From: Galeopsis tetrahit
Taxonomy: Eukaryota; Streptophyta; Magnoliopsida; Lamiales; Lamiaceae
Length of the DNA: 64,000 nucleotides
NCBI GenBank assembly: GCA_963675135.1
Contig: OY776122.1
Location: 18,664,881-18,728,880 of the forward strand
Direction of reading: 5' to 3'
Shown here in pieces: positions 21,800-33,219 of this stretch (position 1 is the stretch's first letter; each line of letters begins with the position of its first letter). The notes under the pieces are model-generated. The model searched no databases and was not told the DNA's origin. It was given only the letters and a program-made list of their open reading frames with translations. Position numbers and translations under genes: made by a program.

Positions 21800-22855
21800 A
21801 ATTCTCTCCCCCTTTTCTCCTTTTCAAAACCACCGCCTACAAAACCAAAACCGCCGCCCACCTTTGTGCCTCTTCAACCCACCACTCTTCTCCATCTTTC
21901 CCTCTTGTAACTCAACCCACCGCACCTTCTGCATAAAAGTAAGCTGTTGCCCGTCGCTCCGCCTGTAGCGCCGCCGCCCGTCGCGCCGCTTGTAGCGATG
22001 TCGCCGCACCGCTCTTCCATTGGGTGAAGGGGTCTTTTTCAGGGATTTAGTTGGGATCAATGGGTGAATCTCCCCGTCGGAGCCACGGTGGCCGATCGGG
22101 TGAGTTATCCGTTTGATCCCATTTTATTTTCGTCTTTATGCTTTCTGCATGTTATTTTTTGATTCCTAGTTTAGATTTGGTGCTTTTTAGTTTCGTTTTT
22201 TAATTTCTTCTTCCTATGTTGCTCTGGTTTCACCACTGTTGTAATGGATTTTCTTCCCGTTTACAGGTTTTTCCATGGTGGCACTTTGTTGTGCCTGTTG
22301 GAGCTGGTAGCCCTTGGGTCTGTTCTTATGTGATGTGGGAGGTTTGTAGCACGAGTCGTTGCTATCTTCTTAGATCGCGGAGCTTCAAGGTATGCTGGTT
22401 TGATTGATGATCCTTCCACTCTCTCACGATTGAGTTTGGAAAATGTGGTCTTTTGGATAGAACTTTGTTGTTTGGATAGGTGAGAGCGTTTGAAATGTAT
22501 TTTAATTCCAATCTGTAATTCTACCTAACTTAAAAAAAAAAAGATTTATGATCGCTTGTGTAAGTCTTGTCTAACTGTGTTTAAAGAGGAGTATGGTCCA
22601 AAATATTTAAGTAAATACTATCTTTTTATAATTAAGTGAGTTCCAATTTTCTTGCAAAAAAAAAATATATGCGTGTAAAATATTTAAATTTAAAATTAAA
22701 AATCTCATATTGATCAAACAGGTTTAATAGAATATTGATGTTATAAAAAATAATTATTGGAAGTGAATTTTGTGTAATTTCTTCACTTTTGCTACTACTC
22801 TCGATCTGCACAATCAATATCAATATTAATTGAAAAAAACATTAATTAACAATTA

Positions 22856-23020
22856 CTCCCTTAATCAATTTTATAATTCTCATTTCAAAAAAAAATATAT
22901 GTGTATATACTTTATTTCTACTTATCTCCACTCTCATCTTTCACTTTTTACACAAATAATAATTTTTTCTTAAAACTCGTGTCTAATTCAAATGAGAATT
23001 ATAAAATTAGACGGAGAGAG
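22856..23020. mobile_element. Stowaway-type MITE
   Basis: The element is 165 bp long. The left end is CTCCCTTAATCAATTTTATA (then ATTCTCATTT), and the right end is its near-complement (AAATGAGAATTATAAAATTA, then GACGGAGAGAG). Both sides are flanked by the dinucleotide TA (22854-22855 and 23021-23022). These features match Tc1/mariner-derived Stowaway elements. Confidence 0.9.
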
Positions 23021-23535
23021 TATTATTTTTAGAGGTGCTTCCATATTTTTAATTTTCACAAAAAATGTACACATGTCAACTGCACTAACCGATATTTCTG
23101 GAGGGGGAGATACATGTGTCATGGCTTTGATTGAACCGAGTGTTCTTGAAAAACTTCTTGAGACATGAATGTATCAGGTTCCCTATGCAAACGTAAGTGT
23201 GATTCGCGATGCGCAACAGTCAGCGTCGCTCGCATCTCGAGTTTCCCCGCCTGCTCCAGTTTCCGACGGCCCGACGACGGTCTCTGGTCATGTCGCCAGT
23301 GGTTTTATGTCCGACCTGCCCGACTTAGATGCACACCCACTGTTTCATTCAATACACCCCGCCTTGGTACATAATCTAACTGTTGTTGCCTCGAGGCAGG
23401 GTACACCACTTAATTCGCTTATCCGAACATGTTATTGTTGACTTCCACACTCCACAGGTCCCCCTAGACGTACTTTTGCCACAGTCACTGATTTTACTCC
23501 ACATGCTAGATCGGGTTTTCTTGAGTACATGAAGC

Positions 23536-24309
23536 TTGTCCGTAGTGGGGACTTCTTTGTGGTTAATATTGATGAATTGGTCTACTAGATGGAGGTTGCT
23601 GCTTATGCCCACCCTATTATTGGTCAAGTCATTATTCAGTAGGGACATGCCATATGATCATGTGTGTCTTCATTCTACACTTGGCAGTCTTTGGGGTTTG
23701 TCATCTGATTTCAGAGTGGTCTCCTTGAGCAATGGATATTTCACCATTCATATTAGGTCTGAGGTTGACAAAGACTGTATTTTCAGTCGTCGTTCTTGGC
23801 AACTGAACCCAAGGGTCATCCACCTCTAGAGGTGGACGCCAGACTTCAACCTTTCCAACATTCGCTCCAGCACGACTCAAGTCTGGGTCAGATTTGCTGA
23901 TCTACCTATGAAGTATTGGGACCCAGCCATGTTAGAGGCCTTGACATCCGTTATGGGCACTCTGATTAAGATAGACGACTGAAAGCTGAAGGGCACTATG
24001 GGCCACTATGCCCATCTCCTGGTTGAGATTGATCTACAACATGCATTAGAGGATCGGGTCATGTATCAACGAGTTGTCCATTGCTCACTTGCTTCAATTT
24101 TCTATGAGAGACTTCCTGAGTTCTATACACACTGCTACATTGTTGGTCATTCTCTGGCCCTCTACAAGAGCTTTATGGGTCGCCATGACCCGGTGAGACA
24201 GGAGGGTTGTCAGGTCCTAGGGAGACAAAACCTGGGGGGACAGGATCATCAGGTCCCCAAGACCCAAGATCAGGTTGGTCAGACTACATGCCCTAGACGA
24301 AGTAAATAA
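23536..24309 (+). pseudogene. LINE ORF1 fragment with DUF4283 domain
   Basis: A single frame runs through RVVSLSNGYFTIHIRSEVD, RWTPDFNLSN, TTQVWVRFADLPMKYWDPAML and VEIDLQ, then IFYERLPEFYTHCYIVGHSL. This is the DUF4283 domain found in plant L1-type ORF1 proteins, which bind the element's RNA. Stops interrupt it at 23827-23829 (TAG) and about 23980 (TGA). Both fit C-to-T changes of CAG and CGA. The sequence around 24376-24714 in the same frame may be the downstream linker. Confidence 0.7.
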
Positions 24310-25094
24310 CCCGGGGCTCGACATCGTCGTTAGGGCATACATGACCTTAGAGACCCACCTTCTGATACGCCCCCCGTGGTCTACCCCAAATCAACCATCG
24401 TTGTGGCCTTTTCTTCACCCTACATTGACTCTATAGGAATGCATGACTCTAGGTTGAGGGATATAGATGAGAACGATATTGATGATCCCAAGTCAGCGTT
24501 GGTTATTGACACATCTGTTCAATTGAGGAACACTTTTGGGGCATTGGCTGAGGATACACCGGATCACATCGTTCTGCATTATGCTCCCATTCGATCTCCC
24601 ATAAAGGGAAGTTGTAAACAGGATTATGGATCACATAGAGAAACAACTAACGAACCATTTTTGTTGGTTCAATCAGTTTTGGTTCATCCAGATCTGGCTC
24701 TTCAGAGTTCATGAGTGTGGTCCTTCACAAACGTTGGTTGGATATGTTGGATGACTCCGAATGATGGTGTTCTCTTGGAACATTTGTAGTTTGCTCTACT
24801 TATTTTTTTTATTGATTACTTTAGATATTGATGTTTATAAGAGTGAACTTTTTTCCTTGACCTCGGGTTTTGTCTCTTAGGAGGGTTTTCTCAAGCAAGA
24901 TTTTAATGACACTCTAGCCTCTGGCTCGGTCTGTGAGCTTATGGTTTCTGGTTTCTTTTTCTTATATAAATCATACATTTTATTGTCCATGCATACATCA
25001 ATACTCCAATGACAACATCAATACTTACAATACATACATAAACTAATATTTTTTTGGTGATAATAATTTTTTTTTTCGAAAAGTGATGATAATA

Positions 25095-25290
25095 AGTTGA
25101 TACTTCCTTCGGTTTGAACCGTGGATCCGACGATTTCAAAAAATGATTATTGGAACCACCGGTTCGAACCGCGGAACCGCTGATTCTAATTTTGAGCATG
25201 CAAGAATCGAAATCGAACCGTGAATTTCAAGGTTTCGGTGAAGCCACTGTTCCAGTTCCGACGGTTCTGGTTGGACAACTCTAATATTTT
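25095..25290. repeat. hAT-like terminal fragment with repeated GAACCG motifs
   Basis: GAACCG or its complement CGGTTC recurs about eight times within 200 bases. The segment ends GGTTGGACAACTCTA, which reads on the minus strand as TAGAGTTGTCC, a hAT-like end. The other terminus was not found. Confidence 0.4.
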
Positions 25291-25299
25291 TCATGTGGT

Positions 25300-26284
25300 G
25301 TGTCTTCTTTCCTTTGTGCTGAGATTAATGAAAAATTAGGTACTATTTGAGATGGTTTGCACCATATTTTTATGGAAAAGCGCGCACAAATCAGGAGCAT
25401 TGGTTTTTTTTTTTTTTACTATTCTATGGGAGAGAAAACCATGAGGACAAGATCGAAATTTGAGATATAGATAGAGGACAATTTGGTCTTTTGGTATGTA
25501 AACAGTAGTGCTTCTTTTTTTTTTGGAACCTAATCTTGTAGAGGTAAAGGATGCACCAAACACGAGAGTAAATAACATACGTTGGCTAAACATGGCATGT
25601 TAAGTTAACTAGACTATCCGAAAAATCTTATCTTATGCAACCAAACAAGCACTTAAAAGACAAAGTCCATAATAAGCAAGAGGCATCAATCATCACTAAT
25701 TGTATAAGGATACTTTTACCCTCAAATTCTTCCTCATCTTCTTCTCCTCCTCTTAATCTTCATCTTCCTCTTCTTCGCATTCGCCTTCAACGTAAATAGT
25801 TGTTAAGTAATCATACATATATCAAGAATAGTTTCACATGATTCCACATTGTAAACAAATAAAAAAGAAATGGTATTGGACATTGCAAATAAACGCACTT
25901 TAAAACAAAATTTCTAAGGTGCAATTTAACAATAGTTGTTCTCATAGATCAATAAATAGTTTTTAAGTAATCATGCATATATCAAGAATAAATGAAGCAG
26001 AATTATAACAAAGCTCATATGAATATAGTTTTTCTTACTATTTGTGAGAGCAAAGTATGCAGCTTTAGCCGCATTCACCTCGACTATTTTCTTTTTGTTG
26101 GCTTCAAATCCTTGGAAAGTATTAGCTCATATAGTCACAACAGACTGAAATCTTGGCATGTGACTCATACCAGAGCTGGTTGTCTCATACGATGGATATC
26201 AAAGACACTTTATCTGGCAAGTTCTTGTAGAAGATTTTTGTAAAAACCTACATCTTGAGGTCATGTCAAATATATAAGAATACC
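25300..26284. other. mostly noncoding; possible minus-strand exon near 26030-26110
   Basis: On the minus strand a short open segment reads TFQGFEANKKKIVEVNAAKA followed by AYFALTNS, which looks exon-like but has no supported borders. An acid-rich stretch (GECEEEEDED then stop) lies near 25750-25795. These could be remains of a minus-strand gene, perhaps the same one as the exons near 41127-41450. I am not confident. Confidence 0.2.
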
Positions 26285-26599
26285 TGTTACAAGTAGAAAT
26301 AAACATAATCAAAATAATATCAGAATTATGTTTATGCAAATACTAGCCTCTTGAGTTACAATGTATCAAATATAGTGAAACAATAGGCAAAGTGCAGAAA
26401 GCCTTTCTCCTGGAAGTAGATAATTGTAAGTTATGATTAACAATTCAATGAATATGAAACAACAACAATTTATTCTTCTCACATGCAACAAATCAAATTA
26501 CCCAAAATACAAATTTTTAGACTTATTGCTACTTCTAGCATATCATACAATTATTAAATATCAATTTTATCATTTATTGCTTCGTCTAGCATATCACAC
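26285..26599. repeat. 315-bp direct repeat, left copy
   Basis: The copy starts TGTTACAAGTAGAAATAAAC and ends AGCATATCACAC. The second copy at 40618-40932 has exactly the same length and about eight substitutions by eye. The left copy stops directly at the TGTAACAACAAATTTCG start of the gypsy LTR. Confidence 0.92.
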
Positions 26600-28832
26600 T
26601 GTAACAACAAATTTCGTGAAATTAATATAAAAATACGAATTTGAAATACAATTTATTTTGTAGGATTAAACCGAGAAATTTTTGGGGGTTACAATCTCTA
26701 TTTTATTTTCCTCTGATTCTTCTCTTCGAATCTTGACTTTTGACTTGGAGATTTTGAGGGCGTGATTCTCGCTTCGATCCTAGCCACAATTGAATTTGAA
26801 GATCTGGAGTGTTTATCCAAGGACTTGAAGTCTTGTTTTGGATCGAACACTGATTTGGAGAGTTTTGGACGAACGCCTTCGAATGCGATGAAGAACGCCT
26901 TTGAATCTTCAAGAGCCAATGAAGAACGTCTTCGAAACTTCAAGAGTCCGCGAAGAACACCTTTGAATCTTCAATGAGTCCGTGAAGAACACCTTTGAGA
27001 AGAACGTCGATGTGAGGGGTTTAACACCTTAATCTCGGATCAAACGCCGTCTTCAGATGATTTGGGTGAAGAATGCCTTTGAAGCTCCTTCGAATGCTCA
27101 AGAACGCCTTGAATCTCTGCAGAGAATTCTAGAGTCTTGAAAATGCTTTTGTGTGCGTTTGAAATGAATGAGGGAGGACCCTATTTATAGAGTGAGGGAG
27201 TGAAGACTTTCCCTCTTTATCGTGCCACGTGGCGCCTTCTTACTGGATGATGCCGATTTGATTGGCTTGATTGATTTAATTTAATTATCTTTCTTTTTTG
27301 AAGATGTGTGATTTGATTTCCTCCGTATATGGTAAGTCAAATTTATTCTCACCAATTACGAGTATTTCGATACTCGTATAATTTGACCGGCTCGTATTGT
27401 GTATATTAAATATCATTAATTTGACTATTTAATTCGAGAATTAATTTAATTAAATTCCAAAGTTTTAAATAGTAAATTAATTTGATTTTAATATATATTT
27501 GTCCACGTGTCGCCATTTGATTGGGTGCAAATTTAATTTGCTTACAAATGCCCCCTCGTGCTTTGTTCACGGACGATTTATGTCTTGAAGTGAATGGAGC
27601 ACGAAACTTGTTGAACTTTAAAGTTCAATCATCTTTATTAATCGACTTGAGTTCACTCTTGCTTGGCTTGATAAATTTTATAAGCCCCATATAGGTTGAA
27701 GCCCACCAACCCTTCTTCAATAACATGTCTCGAGAAATTTTTTTTTTTTTTTTTTGCCAAATGTGAAGACGTGCGTTTTTTTTTATCTGGCCGAAGTATA
27801 TATATATTTTCCAAACCCAGTGATGTCAACTTGGACCTCAAATCATCCTATAAAAGAAGGCACATGTTCATTCATTCTTGCTCACATCACTCCATTGAGA
27901 AGAAGAAAGTGGAGGCACGAATGCATTCAACAACACAAAATCAGAGGTAACTTCGCGTGTCTTTCTTTCTTCTTCTTTTTTTTGTTTTTTTGTGTTTTTT
28001 TTTTTTTTGCGAGTTTGTTTTATTCTTATCAATTTCATGAAATTGAAGAGGAATATAACTTTTTCTTCTCGACACACTCTTCACACGACGTCAGCTTGTT
28101 GTATTCCTATCAATTTCATGAAATTGAAGAGGAGTACAATTTTTTTCTCTCAACGTATTTTCGGCGTCAGCTTGTCGTATTCCTATAAATTTCATGAAAT
28201 TGAAGAGGAATACAACTTTTCTTCTCAACATATTTTCGGCGGCGGCTTTGTGTATTTTACTCAATTTCATGAAATTGAAGAAGAATACAACTTTTCTTCT
28301 CAACATATTTTTGGCGGCGGCTTGTTGTATTTTTCTCAATTTCATGAAATTGAAGAAGAATACAACTTTTCTTCTCAACATATTTTTGGCAGTGGTTTGT
28401 TGTATTTTTCTCAATTTCATGAGATTGAAGAGGACTACAACTTTCCTTCTCAACATTTTTTTGGCGGCGGCTTGTTGTATTTTTCTCAATTTCATGAAAT
28501 TGAAGAGGAATACAACTTTTCTTCTCAACATATTTTTTTGGCGGCGGCTTGTTGTATTTTTCTCAATTTCATGAGATTGAAGAGGAATACAACTTTTCTT
28601 CTCAACATTTTTTTGGCGGCGGCTTGTTGTATTTTTCTCAATTTCATGAAATTGAAGAGGAATACAACTTTTCTTCTCAACATATTTTTTTGGACGAAGA
28701 AGAAGGGGATTTTTTTTTTTTACGTCCCTTTTTCATTTTTTTCAGGTCATCTTCGACTTGAGTTTTCACCATGGTTTACTTCAAGAGCATCACTACGACT
28801 TCCGGAGTTCGTCATCTAGTGAGAATAAATTT
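26600..28832 (+). repeat. gypsy LTR (and leader), boundaries approximate
   Basis: The block begins with TG and contains a U3-like region with degenerate repeats of GAAGAACGCCTTTGAATCTTC (26880-27130). A TATA-like CTATTTATAGAG is at 27180-27191. A 9-unit repeat array (28015-28700) follows, and it ends next to the primer site. No second LTR survives for comparison, so the end is inferred from the primer site. Confidence 0.55.
28015..28700 (+). repeat. nine-unit tandem array of palindromic repeats
   Basis: Each unit of about 72-80 bases contains the 16-bp palindrome CAATTTCATGAAATTG (or one-base variants). It is flanked by inverted GTTGTATT and GAATACAAC, followed by TTTTCTTCTCAACATATTTT and a GGCGGCGG stretch. 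Units are centred near 28037, 28118, 28195, 28270, 28345, 28417, 28492, 28571 and 28645. Apparent ORFs here are repeat artefacts. Confidence 0.9.
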
Positions 28833-28853
28833 GGCACGCCCAGTGGAACCATC
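28833..28853 (+). promoter_or_regulatory. candidate gypsy primer-binding site
   Basis: TGGCACGCCCAGTGGAACC begins with TGG, as expected for complementarity to a tRNA 3' end. It lies about 70 bases before the gag ATG (28902). I do not assign the tRNA. Confidence 0.5.
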
Positions 28854-28901
28854 TCTACCTCTCATCTCTTCTCTTCACAAAGAAATTCAAAGGACATCAG
28901 G

Positions 28902-30146
28902 ATGTCACCGCGAAAGATCCTATTTGTAAAGACAAAACCTTCCAAAACCGTCGACGTCAATGTAGTCACAAGAAGCATGACGAAAAGATCATTGTCGGAT
29001 GCTTTTTCGGGAGGAAATACTTCAGCGGGAACAACTGCAAACCAGCCACCGCCTTACGTTGTCGAAGGAGAAGAAGGCAATTCCACTAACTCCACCCCTC
29101 GCTCCTCATCGGACTACTCATCGACTTCAAGTGTTGCTCCATCCATGATGGCAAACGCCTCGACTATTGAGGAATAGCTGGCTAGTATCATGAAAGCCCT
29201 CGAAGGACTCTCAAAGCATGTCCAAGATCAAGACACCCAAATTACTCATCTTATGAATAGGGTGGACAACGAGGATACAAGTCGTACAAATGGAAAGCAA
29301 GCTGAGGAACAAGATGATGGGGAGACCTCAACTAAGCATCAGGCAGCAGAAACTGAACTCACCGCAAGAGATCCCCAGACTTCTTCTGAGAGAGGGATGG
29401 ATATCGACCAACTAAAGGAGCGTATATTGGGAACGATCAAGGATAGATTTGGAGAAGACTCAAAATCATCCTTCACTTACACCAAGCCATATACCAAGAG
29501 AATTGACGGCTTGAAGATGTCGACCGGCTATCAACCCCCTAAGTTCCAACAGTTTGACGGCAAAGGGAACCCTAAGCAACACGTGGCTCATTTTGTTGAA
29601 ACGTGCAACAACGCCGGGACTTATGGCGATCACCTGGCTAAACTGTTTGTCCGCTCTTTGAAGGGAAATGCCTTCTACTGGTATATCGATTTGGAGGCTA
29701 ACTCCATCAATAGCTGGGATCAAATGGAGCAGGAGTTCCTCAACCGCTTCTACAGCACGAGGAGAACAGTTAGTATGATTGAATTGACCAATACTCGTCA
29801 GTGGAAAGACGAGCATGTGATCGATTATATTAATCGATGGAGAAATTTAAGCTTGAACTGTAAGGACAGATTATATGAGACTTCCGCAATCGAGATGAGC
29901 ATTCAAGGAATGCAATGGGGTCTCCGATACATTCTTCAAGGGATTCGTCCGAAGACCTTCGAAGAATTAGCAACACGAGCTCATGATATGGAGCTAAGCA
30001 TGGCTGCAACTGGAGCTGACGGGCCGCCAACCCAAGAACCTCGCAAGTTCAAAGATAAGCAAGAGGCAAGGAAATGGGGCAAAACTTTTGTTAAGGCCCA
30101 AAACAAGGATTCCATGCAAGTAAACGCAACAACTGTCAAATACTAA
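28902..30146 (+). pseudogene. gag: Ty3/gypsy gag
   Basis: The ATG at 28902 (MSPRKILFVKTKPSK) was chosen because it follows the primer site. The frame has one internal TAG (29175-29177) and reopens as LASIMKALEGLSKHV. The capsid-like Retrotrans_gag domain lies at roughly 29520-29990: PPKFQQFDGKGNPKQHVAHF, RSLKGNAFYWYIDL, SWDQMEQEFLNRFYS and LSLNCKDRL. Gag packages element RNA. The frame stops at 30144-30146 but continues in phase into the protease region, so this may be a second lesion within one gag-pro frame. Confidence 0.85.
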
Positions 30147-31731
30147 AGAAAAGATGGAGCAAAGAATGACAAAGGGAAAGGCGTTGTCACCCAGGAAAGG
30201 GGGCAAAGAAAATTGACCTTGAAAGAGATGCAACAAAGGCAGTACCCGTTCCTAGACTCTGATGTCTTGGGGACATTTGACGACTTGTTGAAAGACAAGC
30301 TCATTGAGTTGGCGGAGATTAAAAGACCGGAAGAAGTTGGACGTACCAATGACCCGAAATACTGTAAATACCATAGACTAGTGGGTCATCCGATTCAAGA
30401 TTGCTTTATCTTCAAAGATAAAATTATGCAGTTGGTCGAACAAGGCAAAATCATTTTGGAAGATGAAGAAGTTGTGAATGTCGTCTCCATAAAAAACGGA
30501 GGTTCTGGGGTAAACATTTTACCTTTGAGAGTAATGAACAAGTTGGGCGTACAGATAAACGAACTCGAAAACAGTCGGTTGATGATTCAAGGATTCAACC
30601 AAGAAGGTCAAAGAGCCCTCGGCACAATAAGGCTGGATTTATTGATCGACGAGATGACTTCGAGTGCGCTCTTTCATGTCATAGATGCAAGGACGTCGTA
30701 CAATATGCTCTTAGGACGTCCATGGTTGCATGAGAATGGTGTTATACCTTCAATGTTACACCAATGTTTTAAGTATTGTGAAGGAGGCAATGTAAAACGG
30801 GTGTTTGGTGATGATAAACCTTTCACTGAAGTTGAGTCATATTTTGCGGATGCTAAGTACTTCTTCAAAAGTATAACTAAAACTGGAGAGAGTTCATCGC
30901 AAGACACAACCAAGGATGAACATAAGGAAGAAAGTGAAAGAAATGCGAATCCACCTCGTATGGACAAAGGCAAGAAACATCTCGAAGATGTCGAAGCATT
31001 GAAAGAATTGACAATGCCTCTCACCAAGATTGATGCAGCGAAACCCTCTGCACAACCACTTGAGGGATTTACTCGTACTACTCAAGGAGCTAGGACAGAA
31101 CATGGAGAGGTGTCGGAAGCTCTGTTTACGAAGTCTTATGGCCCTCAAGCCTTCAATCTTCTGGTTAAGGTTGGGTACGATCCACGAGGAAGTTCCACGT
31201 CAAAAGACTTGACCCATGAAGTTGTTGAAAAATTCGGACCCGATACTGCTCACAAGACGTTGAAAAAGAGTGTCTATACCGTCAAAGGTGCCAAAAATGG
31301 CCTAGGTTATGTCCCTCGGAATCCCATTCGCATTGCGATCAAAAGAGCAAGTGTAAACCATATCACCAACAGAGGATGTGTTCGATGGAAATGGTAGGAA
31401 AATGAGACGAGTTTCCGTCTTCGAGAGATTGGGACCACATAAAAGAGATAAGCGTCAAAAGTCGGGGGTTGTTAAATCTTCCGAATTCCAGAAACTTCGA
31501 AGCTCAGTTCCATCCCGTATGAGGCGAAAAACAAGCTTGGTTGTATCATGCGGAGAAGTGTTGAAAGCTAGAATGCAAACGATTGTCTATACTCAAAATA
31601 ATGAAGAAGATGATAAGGAAAGTGTGGCTTCATCAAACTTCGTCGACGCTCGTAGTAACCAACAATCCGTTCCCCAAAATACGGAAGGGAACCTTCAAAT
31701 GAGGATCACTCCGATGATCAGAATGGGGTAT
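30147..31731 (+). pseudogene. gypsy zinc-knuckle-like and aspartic protease region, truncated
   Basis: The frame follows on from gag. It has KYCKYHRLVGHPIQDCF (about 30358-30408), a zinc-binding-type motif. A retropepsin-like segment follows: GGSGVNILPLRVMNKLGV (about 30510-30560), then VIDARTSYNMLLGRPWLHENG. The expected catalytic Asp before GGS is Asn here, so protease activity is doubtful. After a stop at 31395-31397 the frame shifts to VSVFERLGPHKRD. The copia insertion ends the sequence at 31731, before any reverse transcriptase. Confidence 0.75.
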
Positions 31732-33200
31732 TGTTGGTCCTGAAAGGAGTATATAACAAGTGTATGGGGGGGGGGGGGAATACACTTGTATGCAAATTCT
31801 TTTTCAAACTTAACCAAAAGTACTTCAGCAAGGTTGTCCTGGACAACTCTGCTGATGTGTTTAACTCTTCTAAGATAACCAAACTACTAATGACTATTGA
31901 GTACCTAGTTGAAGGACTATCTAAGTGAGTTATATGTGCGGAATTAGTGGTTGGCCCTTTAGTTTAAACTCCTTTAATTCTTAAATCACTTTAATCAAAC
32001 AATCTAGTTTTCAGGGAACTTGTCCAAATCTGTTTTGCACAGTTTATGATATATGTCTTTGAAAGGTTCAGTTTTGTGTGCAGTGTTGAATGTATGGAAG
32101 TACTTGAAAGTAAATCAACACAAGAGTTTATAGTGGTTCAGAGACTCAAGCTCTTACATCCACTTTCCCTGATTTAACAGGATAATTCCTTCACTCTTGG
32201 AATTAACTTGTTTTATAGTGTCAAGGTGCACTTGATCAAGAACAGCACTCCTTGATGAATTGATCCCTAGGATGTCTAGAGTCCTAGTACCCTCTTCTCA
32301 ACTCAGAACTGAACTGTTCTTCTCTCAACAATCAGCTCCTACCACTTCTACTACTACAACCTTCTCACTTTCTCACTTGAAAGGGGTAAGGGTTGAAGTA
32401 AGGTTCCAACTAGTGAGATATCCTTTACAATGAAGTTCAGTGTATAAGGATAGGATATCTCTTCTAAGCTTTGTATGGATATACAGTAGAGTTCAGCTTA
32501 GATGAAGTGTATGAAGACTAATATAGTCTATTTGAAAGCTTGAAAGCACTTTAACTTGTAGGATAGTTGGATTTTCTTGTAAAGGTTGAGGTGCTTCAAA
32601 TGGTCTTCACACTTCTGTATTTATAGACAAATTTGAGGATTTGCCCGTTGGAGAGGCAGCCCCAAATGTCTATAAATGTCTTCCTTGAGTTCTTCAAAAC
32701 TGGAAGACAGATTCTGATAGTGACATGTCCTTGTTTTGGGAAATAAACGGCTGTAACAACTTTGTCTTCATTCTGAGCCCTTTTCCCAATGTCTGACTTC
32801 AAGATTTACTTGGTCAAACATGGACATCTCTTCTTATCAACATTCCTGAGATAAGGACAACATTCCTTATCACTTGTACAACTTTGCTTATCAGATTCAG
32901 TAGAGTTCATTCATCAGCAGTGTTGGCTCTTTAGCTCTTTAGTTGATTTGGCTCTTTCTCTTTCCACTTCTTCTTTGAGTTGTCATTTAAGCATACATGT
33001 CTTGGAAAGATGGTCTTGACCTCTTCAGCATAGTTGTCTTGTTGACAGATTCAAGTGTTCTGAGACAACTCTTCTGAGACACTTAGTGGACAACTCTTCT
33101 GAGACATTCTAGAGGACAACTTTTCTGAGCTTTGTAAGATGCATTAGATTGGTGCTTTGATGATGCATCTTGACTTATGTTGGCATTCACTAGGTTGCTT
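31732..33200 (-). repeat. copia LTR, minus orientation, near full length
   Basis: The 3' end on the minus strand is ...TCAGGACCAACA (31732). A G-run (31766-31778) is flanked by inverted ACAAGTGTA/TACACTTGT arms. Homology with the second LTR block (35451-36010) runs to about 33230. The 5' start was not resolved exactly. It contains repeated GACAACTCTTCTGAG motifs (33055-33130). Confidence 0.8.
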
Positions 33201-33219
33201 TTTCACCGATTCCACTTGA

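Larger units (their letters stand above)
21800..24960 (+). mobile_element. degenerate LINE (L1-type) remnant: 5' region and ORF1
   Basis: A GC-rich leader (21825-22100, CCGCCGCC-type repeats) is followed by interrupted ORF1 sequence from about 23165 to 24715. The 3' part (24720-24960) ends in a T-rich segment without any reverse transcriptase. ORF2 (endonuclease/RT) is absent, so this is either a 3'-deleted LINE or a non-autonomous derivative. Clear target duplications were not found, so the borders are approximate. A Stowaway MITE (22856-23020) sits inside. Confidence 0.55.
26600..31731 (+). mobile_element. Ty3/gypsy retrotransposon, 5' half (LTR/leader, gag, protease)
   Basis: LTR-like sequence starts TGTAACAACAAATTTCG at 26600. 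A tRNA primer-site-like TGGCACGCCCAGTGG lies at about 28833. Gag and protease follow, and the element is then cut by the minus-strand copia insertion at 31732. No RT, RNase H, integrase or 3' LTR of this element is found on the far side. It resembles Tat-lineage gypsy elements in its long leader and gag type. The plant mobile domain ORF at 38693-40617, antisense to gag, may be its extra ORF, since Tat elements often carry additional ORFs. That link is inference. Confidence 0.75.

Noticed and set aside
21824..22060. Minus-strand Arg-rich ORF in the GC-rich leader
   Set aside because: The composition (CCGCCGCC repeats) explains it; no domain or start context supports a gene.
25992..26243. Plus-strand 83-residue ORF
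   Set aside because: No domain, poor context; the minus strand gives a more exon-like reading, itself only weakly supported.
28015..28700. CRISPR-like array
   Set aside because: Units are nearly identical along their whole length with no unique spacers, and this is a plant retrotransposon leader.
27992..28819. Long repetitive ORFs (FHEIEEEYNFSSQHIF units)
   Set aside because: They arise from the palindromic leader repeats. Both strands and several frames are open because unit lengths and composition allow it.
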